NCBI GenBank assembly: GCA_916610825.1
Contig: OU744452.1
Location: forward strand, 250,501 to 314,500
Length of the DNA: 64,000 nt
From: Haliclystus octoradiatus
Lineage: Eukaryota; Cnidaria; Staurozoa; Stauromedusae; Haliclystidae
Direction: 5' to 3'
Shown: positions 33,299 through 44,110 of the stretch, one piece after another
How positions within the stretch are numbered: the first letter of the stretch is position 1
Layout of the letters: the number at the start of each line of letters is the position of its first letter
Notes under the pieces: generated by a model
What the model saw: only the letters and a program-made list of their open reading frames with translations
Told to the model about the DNA's origin: nothing
Databases searched by the model: none
Program-made: the position numbers and the translations under genes

Positions 33299-36200
33299 AT
33301 GACAAAACCTAAAAAATGTAAACCTCTTCCTATAAAAATATTCACGACCGGGTATAATCCAAAAACGCGAAGATTTTATAAAAAGTAAGTGAAATTTATA
33401 TTGTTTGATTATTGAACTGATCGTGAATTTGTAATGTTATTGTTTTGAAAATTCTTTAGCCTTGAACATCTAGCATATAATAAACATAGATAGCCCCACC
33501 AGATAATATAGCTTGATCTTTTTTATGAATACCGTTCTGTTACCAACTAACTACTGTCCGAAGCTAAAGAGATTTGGTCAAAGAATCGACCTAATTAACA
33601 AGTAAATTGATGCCATTGATCAATAACTTTATGATGGGCTAATTTGATGATCCATTTGAGTTACAATGAGTAGTAATGGTCTCAAGTCTATAGTATTTGT
33701 AGACATACTGTTAGTTGTCAACGAAATCAACCATGGAATGGCTGTATTGGAATTTCTTTATTATGTCATCCCTCTGTCAATAAAGTAGGCCCATACTTAT
33801 CAATTCCTATCATTAGTAGCCTATATTTATTCTAATTGTTTAATCTAGACTGCAATATCCGTCCTTCTAAAAATGATTTTGTACTTGTGTATCAACATTA
33901 TATTTTCTTATTTGCTTATATATACCAATTAGACAAATAAGTTATCCATCCGAGGAAAAATTCAAGAAAGCATGCCCACAGAAGCTTGATCAGGAAGGCA
34001 GGAAAGATTTGTTGCCCTCTACGCTGCAAGATGAATTTGAGATTGGGGACTGTGGTTTATCACCTCAAATCCTCTCTCCACCACCATCGCCACCCCTACT
34101 GCAGCAGCAATCACTACCAGCACAATCGAATGAAGCATCCCAATCAACAGAGTGGATCAACCGACGTTATGTGAGGTCATCAAATTGGGCAGACATTTCG
34201 AAGGAGCTGCTTGCTATAGGCTCAAGTGCGCTTGATCTTGGTCCAACAAAATGCTGCCTTTGTTCAATTGACATCATGCAGATGGCAATGAGATGCCTTT
34301 CTTGTTCACCATTGCAACATTTCTGTGTGGATTGCATGAAAGCATCTCATTGTCCTACACTGTTTCATCATCGTGTTGAGGTTTACAAGGTAAACATTCA
34401 TTGATACAATAATCAATAGAACTGCCTGTTTTATAATTAGGTATATTGTATTAGCCTATTCTATTATTTCACTACTTGAAGCACTTTCTTTCAATAAAAA
34501 GCAGGGAAATGCTTGCCATTTTAAATCATTAAGTTGAACCTGATAATTGGTTAATCGTCAAGTCTAGAAATTGAATTTCCCTTGTTAGTATTCTACAATA
34601 TGCCATGATTGCCAACATTTCATTGACATGGAGTTACATGCTATTTAAATACACATAAAATAATTGGTGTCAATGTTTTACGTAATCAGTTTTGTAGGCT
34701 ATCTACTAGCCCATTTGTATATTAATCAATTTTAATTTTTCAGGAAAATGAGTATATTCCTGTGAGAATGACTGGTCAGATCAAAGTTGCTGATCAGCTT
34801 GATCATTCAAGTGAATGCATATCAGATACTTCCTCAAGACGGCTTGTCTTAGTAGATAGCCTAGGTGATTTTCAATCCATTAATATCTTATTTTGCATGC
34901 ATGTACTATTGCTTGATTACTTGAACATTCAGCTTGAATGATTGATGCAACAATCTATCTATTTTTTAGTTCCATATTTTCTTGTTAGGCTATCAACACC
35001 AATTTGATATGTACTTCTGTTCCTGTCATTCAGAAGCAGTACAGGTATTAAAGGCAGGGTATTGGCCTGGTACACCTGTACACCCAACCACCTGCTTTTC
35101 TCTGGACTTCATGGAAACACTGTACTCCATGCAACTTGATTGCCAAGTTTCCCTCCAAAAATTTTGGGAGGCAACTTCAATCAAGACGTCAGCTTGGTGT
35201 GCTGGATATGTATGTTGTAAAACAATGATACTTATACCAATATCATAATTTTTCAAATCATCATGAACCCAATGAGCCATAATTATCAGTCCTGTCCTTT
35301 TCTCATTTTAGAAAGCAGATGTTTACAAAATTCTCTGTGGATGTTTCACAGAATATCGGTTTGTTGTAGACATAAGTTTTGCACTAATTTGAATGAAAAA
35401 TTATTTAGTCCTTGATTGTGTATTTGACTGCTTCTGTTTATCAATCAGGACACATTTCTGATATATTATGCTATAATTATGTAGACAATGGCGTCAGGAT
35501 ATGCTGTATCCAGCTTTCTTGTCACCTGACTTGGATGATGGTACCAAATGTCCTGCTTGCCCAACGGTAGGCTATTGTAATGTCTCAGTTATACTTACCA
35601 CTATCCCGGTAAACGTTTTCTTTCAATATTGTCATATTTTAGATGTGTATGCATACTTTCCTTCAGTATTTTTTGGAACACACCTTATATGATTATGTTT
35701 TGAAATATCAGAAGGTATTAACATAACCTTTAATCTTAATTTGATTGTATTTCAGAAAAAAGATGGTCAGGCCGAGTGTTTTGATGGTTGTTTTGGCTTA
35801 GTTAGAAAACGAAGAGGCCAGCATAGTAATTTGGAGGAGCTTCTTGCTGAACATCGCTTCTTTGTTAAGCAGGATGTTATTGATACATTTGTTGAAGACT
35901 ACAAGGTTAACTTGACCAAGCCTTCGATGAAATCGGTCAAGGTTAGTTGTTTGTCTGTTAGGCAACTGTTAGGCGAAGCCATCAAAGTCAATATTTCCTT
36001 ATCCTCTCACTTACCAAATGTATCTTAATGATGTTTATTGTTTAAGGATTGCAATAATTTTCATGCTGGTGAAGTAGAAAACAGTGTCCGCTCCAAAGGT
36101 AGAAATTTGAAGCTGGCAGAAAAAGGTGTACTGGGAAGCGTTTGCAGGCATGACTATCCAAAGAGATTTTACAGTTGCTACGGTGGAGAAAAGTAAATTT

Positions 36201-38916
36201 TTATTGTTTTCATGCACTATGAATCTAGTATAGACTGAAACGCTGCTTAAAACCTACTGAAAACATAGTGAAATATTATCGGGTACTGAAACCATACTGA
36301 GGTTCATCAGACACCTAAATCTAGATTTTTGTCGTTCTACTGTAACAACTACTGAAACCTTGAAATGTGAAAGCTACAAAAAGTGCCCAATTCAGTAGCC
36401 TGTTCTGTATGTTTTCAGTAGATTTTCAAATTTCAAAATCTTAGTCAATAATATTTCTAGTGTACCCACATAGAAAAAGGGTTCATGGGTTTGTGAACAT
36501 GATATTTCTACTTGTTCATGAATTCATGAACAGTTCATGAAATGTTTATACTTCATCATCATCATCAGTTATTCAGGCAACCTGGTATCTATACATATGT
36601 TAAACTGTTAATTGTGTGAAAATATTTTTTCACATAACCTTAATAAAAACGAAATATGGGGTTTTGATTTCAGTCAAGTTTAATAGGAAATGTTTACCTG
36701 AATTACAAATGAAGCAATAATATATAACATGGTTTGACTGTGATATGTGTTCAGAAAAGCTTACCATTCGTAATATCCAGTTCATTATTTAGTTTTATAG
36801 GCCAACTTTATTTTGAATTTTTGATTTTAATTATTTTAAACATCTCTGTATTGTATGCATCAATTGAAGAAGTGGTATGTTTAATAAAAAACATGAAATT
36901 CAGAGTTACGGGAATGTCTCTATGAAAATGTTTATAGTATTATTACTATCTACTAGTATTCCTAGTATTATTTTGTCAATATATTGTTTTTCTACTACTT
37001 TTAAGGATTGCTTATGCTGTATTTGCGTTGAAAGAACTCATTAAGAAAGTTCAAGGCACTGAAGTCAAGCCATTGTTTATCTATGATGTTGCATGCTTAC
37101 TTGACAAACATCTGAATGTATGTGCTAATCTACTGATTGCAATTATAATTCCTATCCAATACTGGTTCTACTGAATTTTTCCTTGGAATCTGAAACTCCT
37201 GTTTACAATATCTACAGGGAACTGGAGATGGACAGATCAGAGGAAATGCATTGTTGGCTTTACCAGCATTTCATGTATATGGTCATATTCTCTCATGCCA
37301 GGTAGCTATCAACATATTTTTTAATCAACTACTATCAATATGATGCTGTGTTGTAATCTGTATTGCCGATATTGATGTTAATTCAGTTATTGTTGTTAAA
37401 CATGTCATTCTGCCATTGAGTGTGTAACATGGACATGCTTGGTCATGTATTTCAATGCAGATTAAATATAGCCCTCTGAGATTAGTAGGATTTGGTTTGA
37501 CAGATGGTGAAGGTGCAGAGCGTCTATGGTCATTTCTCACAGAATTTAGTAGAATGACCAAAGAAATGACTCCTCAAAATAGAACAAGCCCTCTTGATTA
37601 TGCTATTTTGACTTACGCGGAAAAGAAAAGAAAATCATTAGGTAATCAATCTTAGTGTTGGATTATATGTGTAAAGGTTTTCTAGTTTTCAACGTGTTGT
37701 TTGGATAAGATGGACCTTATCTTATATTGTTTGGATAACTGGATAGAGGGGCTTACTTGTATATTGCATTAATTTTAACATTACTGCGATTATTTAATGT
37801 GATTCCCTTTATCAATCTAAATTGCTTAGGTTCTGCTATGGTATCAAAAATATGTAGAGTTGAGAAATTTCAGACAGCCAATCGTGAAAATCTGGAAGAG
37901 CTAATGAGTTCAGGTTTGATGATAATCAAATTATTTGTATCTATGTTGCTATTTTCTTATGTAGAATTTTTTATTTTTAAGTCTACCACATTTGACTCTT
38001 AATTGTAGCTCCTGGTACTGTTAGCCGTAAGGTATTGATGGAATGGATTCAAATAGAGAAGGCAAAGTCTTTACTGCAGACAAGTAAGTAGGCCTATTAT
38101 TTTTTAATTTATTTCTCTCATTGATTTTGACATACCATTGATTTTGACATACTGTATATAAATTACACAGATTTCTAGTTTGTAAGTTTCCTTTCATTTT
38201 CTCAATGTGAGAACAGATAAAGATTGTCCCATAGGGATAGAACTAATTCAATGAACAATGTGTTCTAGGAATTTAGAGTATTGAAAAGATATGAAGACAA
38301 TGCAGACCCTGATGTGTTTGGTAGATAGTAGTTGCGGTTTGATCCCCTGGGAAAAAGATGTTGAGTTTATGAACTGTTTGTGAACCTCTTGAACAGTTCA
38401 TAAACAATTCGTGAACACTGTGTTAACTTTTCAAACTTTCATGGACAGTTCAAACAGTTCACGAAAGTTAGGCTATTTCCATAGGGGATGCCTCTGTTCT
38501 TTCTATCTGCATGTATCGGTATGATATGATTCATGTTGTAGAAACTACACGTGCAAAGATTCCATGGGAAGAGCAATATGTGGCAAAGCTTCAAAAATTG
38601 AGTGCTCAAAGGTATAATATTAACGTGTGTGGAGTTTATTATATATTTCGGTTTTAATAAATAATTCCTTTTCTACTACTTCAGAGCCAGAAAACGACTT
38701 GACAATGAATCTGATGATGAATCGTCTGATTTGGAAAATGATTCAGTAGACAGGTGCTCTTTTGCTTATTCTGAGATTTTAAAAGTAGGCCTATGCAATC
38801 ATATTTGATTCGGTTTTGCTAATTGTATTTTCATCTTCCTTCCATACATAAGCTTGACTTTGGCTGTGGTTGCTATGGAGCAAAAACATAGCATCCATAA
38901 AAGATGGTCAAAATAG
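33299..38916 (+). CDS. Intact multi-exon KDZ-family (Kyakuja/Dileera/Zisupton) transposase-like gene
   Basis: Exons: 33299-33384, 33933-34389, 34744-34864, 34989-35209, 35312-35358, 35485-35566, 35756-35941, 36047-36192, 37006-37117, 37218-37301, 37461-37641, 37830-37913, 38009-38083, 38542-38611, 38685-38753 and probably 38853-38916. All junctions are GT/AG and every phase agrees, giving about 694 residues without a stop. Residues 136-175 are a Cys/His cluster (CCLC..., CLSC, CVDC, HC, HH). Residues 217-295 include FCSCHSEAVQVLKAGYWPGT. FDGCFGLVRK (Asp348), CRHDYPKRFYSC, IYDVACLLDKH (Asp476), LPAFHVYGHILSCQ and GFGLTDGEGAERLWS (Glu531/Glu534) match the KDZ catalytic core. The tail is acidic and Lys-rich. 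I see no terminal repeats at either side. The alternative last exon is read-through from 38753 to a stop near 38808. Either a domesticated gene or a recent autonomous element. The gene lies between LETM1 exons and a P-type transposase. Confidence 0.88.
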
Positions 38917-39219
38917 TGCCCGGATTTCATTTCAACCACAAAAAAGATTTGCCAAAGAGAGAAGGAAGAGATGGTTGAAGCCTGCAGGACTCCACTGATC
39001 TCAAAATAAAGACTGGATAGAGCTTCCTATTGTTCTCCGTCCGCGGTAATTGAAGCCACAATAGATTACAGACCGCCATTGTGACTGTGACCCACATTTT
39101 CGCGGGAAAGTCAAAAAACATACAACAACAAGGTCGCAGCTAAGCTTACTAGCGTTTGCGTCTATTGTGTTATACTGTTTAATTTCAAGATTTATACTGT
39201 CACTATTGTTTCGTTATCA

Positions 39220-41459
39220 ATGTCTAAGAGAGGAACGCAGTGTTGTGCATTCGGTTGTAATAAGCGACGTAAAAGAAAGCGGGACTGTTTAGTTGTCAGA
39301 AGTGAAAGCGAAGGGAGTGAAGATGAAGAAAGTTCTGCGAAAAGAAAACACCCACGATCTTTTCATGCGTAAGGATAACTCCAGATCGAATTAAATTAAC
39401 ATTGGGATGTGCTTTTCATCTGATTTAGTTGTTTAAATTTAGTTTTCCTTCAGATAATGACCGAAAAGATTCGTGGTTAGTCAACATACATCGTGAAGGT
39501 TGGATCCCATCAACCCACTCTAGAATTTGTTCTGACCATTTCACAGAAAATTTAATCGACAGAACACAGATAAATGTCAAATTAAAACCTAATGCTGTAC
39601 CAACACGTTTCAAAAAATTTCCAAAACATTTGATGAAGGTAAAGTTAGAATACATTTAATTTAAATATAGCCTAATTTATCTTCCAGTACCTTATATCAG
39701 GGATGGCTTCCCTAATGGAATTTTGCACAAATTACTATACCGTATATATACTGTACCACAAAATTGCAATTGTATAAAATTGTAAGGGATGCTGATGTTC
39801 ATTGTATCAAATTTATGGAAGGTGGTCAATGTGTAGGGAATTTCAATTTACTAATGCCTGTGCTATTTATGCTCTGCCCACGTCCAAGTGCCCCTTGACC
39901 ACCAGTACTATTAGATATATACCTTTCCGCGGATATGATTATCAAAAATAATTCCATTTTTAGAAAACAAAGACAAGGAAAGCGCCAGCCAAAAGAGAAA
40001 ACAAAATTCCAAATGCTGATGATAATTTTATTAACAATATATATATTATTATTAACAACAAGGCGCTATAGCTATGGATCATACATACTGGGTACAGAAA
40101 TCACCCAAAACATTAAAAAGTGAACTTAATCAAAGTAATGATAGAATTGATAAACTTAAAATTAAATTAATTGCAAAACAACAGTCAACACGACGTCTAA
40201 AGATTAAAGTAAAATCTCTGAAGACTATAATATCTGATCTAAGAAAAAAAAATTTAACCACTGAAAAATGCCAGAGACAACTAGATAAGTCACTTTGTGG
40301 TGTCCCTAAACAAATTATAAGCAGAATAGCTACTGGAAAAAATGGGAGGGGCTGTAAATATCCAGAACAGCTTAGAGCATTCGCCCTGACACTACAATTT
40401 TATTCAGCAAAGGCTTATGAATTTGTTCGTACAACATTCAACCTAGCACTTCCACATCAAGCACAAATAAGGAGGTGGTATAGCAAGATACCTGCTGAAC
40501 CTGGTTTTACACAACCATCATTTAATGCCATTAAAGCCAAGGTTCAAGCAGCAACTTCTGGGGGAAAGAAGGTGGTATGTGCCCTTATGCTTGATGAGAT
40601 GGCCATTCGCAAGCATGTTGCTTGGGACGCGAACAAATTAAAATTTACAGGGTATGTTGACCTCGGCAATGATGCGGAAATCGATGATGCTGATGACGAT
40701 GATGATGCTCCTCTTGCCAAAGAAGCGTTGGTTTTCATGGTGGTTGGTGTCAATAGTAGTTGGAAAGTCCCATGCGGTTACGTCTTTCTTGATGGACTTA
40801 GTGGAGCTGAGAGAGCCAATCTAGTCAATATTTGCTTGCAGAGATTGTGGGACACCGGTGCCCAAATAGTTTCTATTAATTTCGATGGTCCTTCTTGTCA
40901 TTTCAAAATGGCTACTGAGCTTGGTGGTATATTAAAGCTGAAGGATATGAAGCCAAACTTCCCACATCCAATAGATAAGAAGAAAAATATCCATATTTTG
41001 CTGGATATTTGTCATATGTTAAAACTTGTGAGAAATACATTGGCTGATGGTGGTATTATGGTTGACAAGGATGGCAATAAAATTCTTTGGCAATACATTG
41101 AACATTTGTACAAAATTCAAGATTTTAAAAGTTTAAGACTTGGAAATAAATTAAAGCAAAGTCACATAATGTGGAGGCAGCAGAAAATGAAGGTCAACCT
41201 GGCAGCCCAGACTTTTAGTGCAAGTGTTGCAGACGCTATCGAATATTGTACCGATGAGTTGAGATTGAATGAGTTTCAAGGATCAGCTGCGACGGTAAAA
41301 TTTATCAAAATATTTGATCGTTTGTTTGACATTTTGAACTCCAGAAACCCATTTGCCAAGGGTTACAAATCCCCACTCAGGACGGGCAACAAAGAAACAT
41401 GGAATTCCTTTCTTGAAACCGCGTTTGTTTATATTTCTGGATTGAAAAATGGATTATGA
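39220..41459 (+). pseudogene. P-element-type (THAP9-like) transposase with frame break and missing C-terminus
   Basis: Exon 1 (39220-39368) begins MSKRGTQCCAFGCNKRRK. Exon 2 (39443-39638) has AFPSDNDRKDSWLVNIHREG, ICSDHF and LKPNAVPTRF; together they make a complete THAP zinc finger (C-x4-C, W, C-x2-H, AVPT). Phases agree (2, then 0). Exon 3 starts at 39964 but meets a stop at about 40066 and needs a frame change to reach the main 461-codon frame (40074-41459). That frame has a coiled-coil, then CALMLDEMAIRKH (Asp174), NFDGPSCHF (Asp271), a LDICHMLKLVRNTL block of the GTP-binding type (Asp311) and FLETAFVYISGLK (Glu448), the order seen in P/THAP9 transposases. The usual C-terminal part (QDHLE.FFG) is missing. 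Cut-and-paste transposase relic, fairly recent. Confidence 0.85.
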
Positions 41460-41470
41460 ATTATTTACAG

Positions 41471-41922
41471 TTAAAAGGCAAATTGAAACCTTCTTTCGAA
41501 CGAAATGTAACCATCGAAGATTTACTGAGAAAAGCGCGAGAATATATTGTAAGTAAAATAAATAACAATCTATTTATCTAGAAGGGCATGAGTTTCATAA
41601 AGCCATTATTTGGCTTAATTCAGCTAGATCAGCGTGTATGCAAGCCGATGTAGTTAATTCATAATATATATAACAAAGTATTAAAGGACCTATAATTCAA
41701 TGTGACATATTATATATTGATTGGTTATTTATAGCGTTTTGGTTTAGTGCTATGGATTTCGTTGTCTATTAACAGGCTCAAACCTCATCGAAGGCAGAAG
41801 ATTCTCAATCAATCGTAGAGCTGACACTAGCAAGTTCTCTTCTAAAAGAACTTACGATTACTGCATTCACAAAGGCACAAGAATTAAAAATTCACTTTTC
41901 AAGGAAACCTTCAGTTAATTAA
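41471..41922 (+). CDS. Two 3'-terminal exons of an unrecognised protein
   Basis: A TTTACAG acceptor opens 41471-41548, which ends at GTAAGT in phase 0. The next exon, 41776-41922, opens after AACAG and ends at a TAA. Together they encode 74 residues starting LKGKLKPSFERNVTIEDLLR and ending ELKIHFSRKPSVN, likely helical. The splice sites and open frame look real, but I do not recognise the family, and upstream exons are not identified. It could be the C-terminus of the adjacent transposase gene or of a separate host gene. Only 7 bases after the stop an ATG (41930) opens a short exon ending at a GTAAAT donor (41979). Confidence 0.4.
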
Positions 41923-42358
41923 TCTGCAAATGGAATCTGACGATTGGCATCGATCTTTGTTGGCCAGCGGTTATGGACGGTAAATACATGCATCCAGTCT
42001 TGTGTAACTATACACTATATATATATGATATAGGTTAAAATAAAAATAGTTAATAGGTGACAGATGTATCATAATCAATAAATTTATTCAAATTATTGCA
42101 TAATATATCCGATAATAATGAACATATATTTTTCTGATCTATGTGGGATTGAATCGGCCAATGGACCTGCATAATTAAGAGGTCAAGAGTGTACAAAATC
42201 AAATCAAAAAGCATTTCAGCTGTGTGTAAATCACCTGCACCCGGCTGTTATGTTTAATTAAATATACGTTATGTACGGCTTTTATTCGACGACCAGCTAC
42301 TAAAAATGGTCTGATACTAGTTCCGATGTGCATTTTTATAATTTTTGGCAGGTCTGAT

Positions 42359-42416
42359 CAGAGCCATCTATTGGCACATGAAAGCGTGTCCCGACTCTTG
42401 TAAATAGATGGCTCTG
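42359..42416. repeat. Short palindromic P-type end pair (CAGAGCCATCTATT)
   Basis: CAGAGCCATCTATT at the left and AATAGATGGCTCTG at the right are only 58 bp apart end to end. CAGAGCC is also the end of the P-type element at 18003-20346. This may be a minimal end-to-end remnant of that family. Flanks (GTCTGAT and GTAATAAT) do not form an exact duplication. Confidence 0.6.
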
Positions 42417-42511
42417 GTAATAATATGCCAATTAAGAACATGTCACCTGTTGGTAAATATATTTGACGACTATGCTAATGATTATACAGATTCTGGAATT
42501 AAATTGCATCG

Positions 42512-42829
42512 ATGTCACTGGACACATACGTAATTAAGTGGGATCAAAAATTTCAGCAAATAGCAATTTTTAAATCGAGTAATTCAATAGTGGAAAAACT
42601 TACCAGAGTGCATGCAGCGTCCAACAAAAATTGGAATCATAGAATCCAGAAGAAAATTGATATTTTGAATGATTTATTGGTTTGTAGGGGCCCTGCCAGG
42701 GCAAAGAGTGTGATCCGCATATCTAAAACATTATTACAGTCCTTCAAATCAAAATTGGACAATGAAAGATTTATGAAAAGTTTAATAAAAAATTATGCGA
42801 CACTCTTAGCCACATTTATTCAATTTTAG
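42512..42829 (+). CDS. Hypothetical helical protein, 105 residues
   Basis: The frame begins at an ATG 23 bases after an ATTATACAG acceptor-like site (42489) and encodes a basic, helix-forming sequence (for example FQQIAIFKSSNSIVEKLTRV and IQKKIDILNDLLVC), ending ATFIQF. It has codon-like composition and no low complexity, so it may be real. I cannot name it. It may be a last exon or a small gene. In-frame upstream is a TAA, so the ATG at 42512 is the first possible start in this exon. Confidence 0.4.
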   Translation: MSLDTYVIKWDQKFQQIAIFKSSNSIVEKLTRVHAASNKNWNHRIQKKIDILNDLLVCRGPARAKSVIRISKTLLQSFKSKLDNERFMKSLIKNYATLLATFIQF

Positions 42830-43359
42830 TATACTGTAGTATTTTAATATATTTTAAGGATGTATCATGTAAGTGGACAGTAATATATAATTCTGGTCAA
42901 TAGAGTATTGTAACGATGGTGGATTAATATGAAGGATAAATCGTTATCGTGTTTTATGTATTATTTCAATGACGGTAGGCAGAGGAATGATATGTGATAT
43001 TGTATTACAAGGTAATTTAATGACTAAACATCGGCATGCATGAAAGAGAGGCTTAATGATAAAAAGGCTAAAATCGTATACGCTACATAGCTCACCCGCG
43101 AAAACGACTGAGTTGTACAAGATTAATAACAAATATATAATTATATGGTATATTGAGGTAATAAATTTGTATTACATGCGTAAAATAAATGTTTAATGCT
43201 AAGTGTTTTAATATTTTAATTAATTGATAAAATAGTGAAATGTAAGCAATATTGAATATAATGTAATTTAAATGTAAATAAACGGTAATAATTGGAATGA
43301 AGTGTCCTTTAGGCAAAAGCAGATTCCCCTGTGAAGATTAAATGTCTAGTAACTTTTTG
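42830..43359. other. No gene recognised
   Basis: AT-rich DNA between the helical frame and the Gypsy relic. Minus-strand frames here are short and hydrophobic with no features. Confidence 0.35.
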
Positions 43360-44110
43360 CTGTTAATATATGAGACAGGTTTTACAATATTCTTCGATGT
43401 CGGAATATATAGATTGCCAGAAATATTGATTGTTAATAGCATGAAGTGTTTTACGGAAACAAAAATGTCCTAAAGAATGCAAGTGTTGATTGGATGTATG
43501 GGCGTGGCATGCTTCGTGATGTATCACGTAAAATTGCTGTATAAGAGCCTATAAGGGAAATGATTTGAGATTTCAGATAGCAGGAGGGGGTGAATCTTTT
43601 TGAGCTTCGATAATAGCAGGTAAATCAGTAGCAATAGTAGAGAGAAACAGCAGATGTAGTATATTTAATAGTAGAATAATTAGTTGTAGCTTGAGTGTGA
43701 CGGTCGTTGGTTTAAATCTGAGTGTTAGATGTCGGTGTAGCAGATGTAGATATATCGGACAATCGTAACAAGGCGTCAATGACAGTGTTCTGCGAACCAC
43801 GAATATATTTGATAGAGTTAATGTATTCTGCAAGAACTTGAAAGATGTCTTTGTTGTCAGTCAGGTGGGCGTGGTCGATGATCAATGAAACCCGTTACTC
43901 GACGTCCTTCGATGAGTGGTTTGAAATGTAATGTGCCAAGGTCAAGGCAGCTGGAAAATATTTTTTTAAGGTTGTATAATTTTTCTGAGAAGAAGATAAT
44001 TTACGACTAAAAATGCCAAGATGCACAGGACAGTTGGGTGTGGTTTGATGTAGAGCTGCTCCTACAGAGTACGGTAATGGTACATGCATCTGCTACGCCA
44101 GAGTCTAATT
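43360..44110 (-). pseudogene. Gypsy RNase H to integrase zinc-finger relic
   Basis: Reading minus: a decayed RNase H with VGAALHQTTPNCPVHLGIFS followed by RKLSSSQKNY (43900-44089), a tether with RGSQNTVIDALLRLSDIST (43735-43810), then an integrase HHCC finger with HHEACHAHTSNQHLHSLGHF and CKTC (43370-43560). Several frameshifts separate the parts. It is a different Gypsy lineage from the one at 1-5791, judging by the FSRKLS-type RNase H. Confidence 0.75.

Noticed and set aside
38917-39219. Looked for terminal inverted repeats of the KDZ gene or the P-type transposase here
   Set aside because: No sequence here is mirrored upstream of 33.3 kb or near 42.4 kb by eye; the question stays open.
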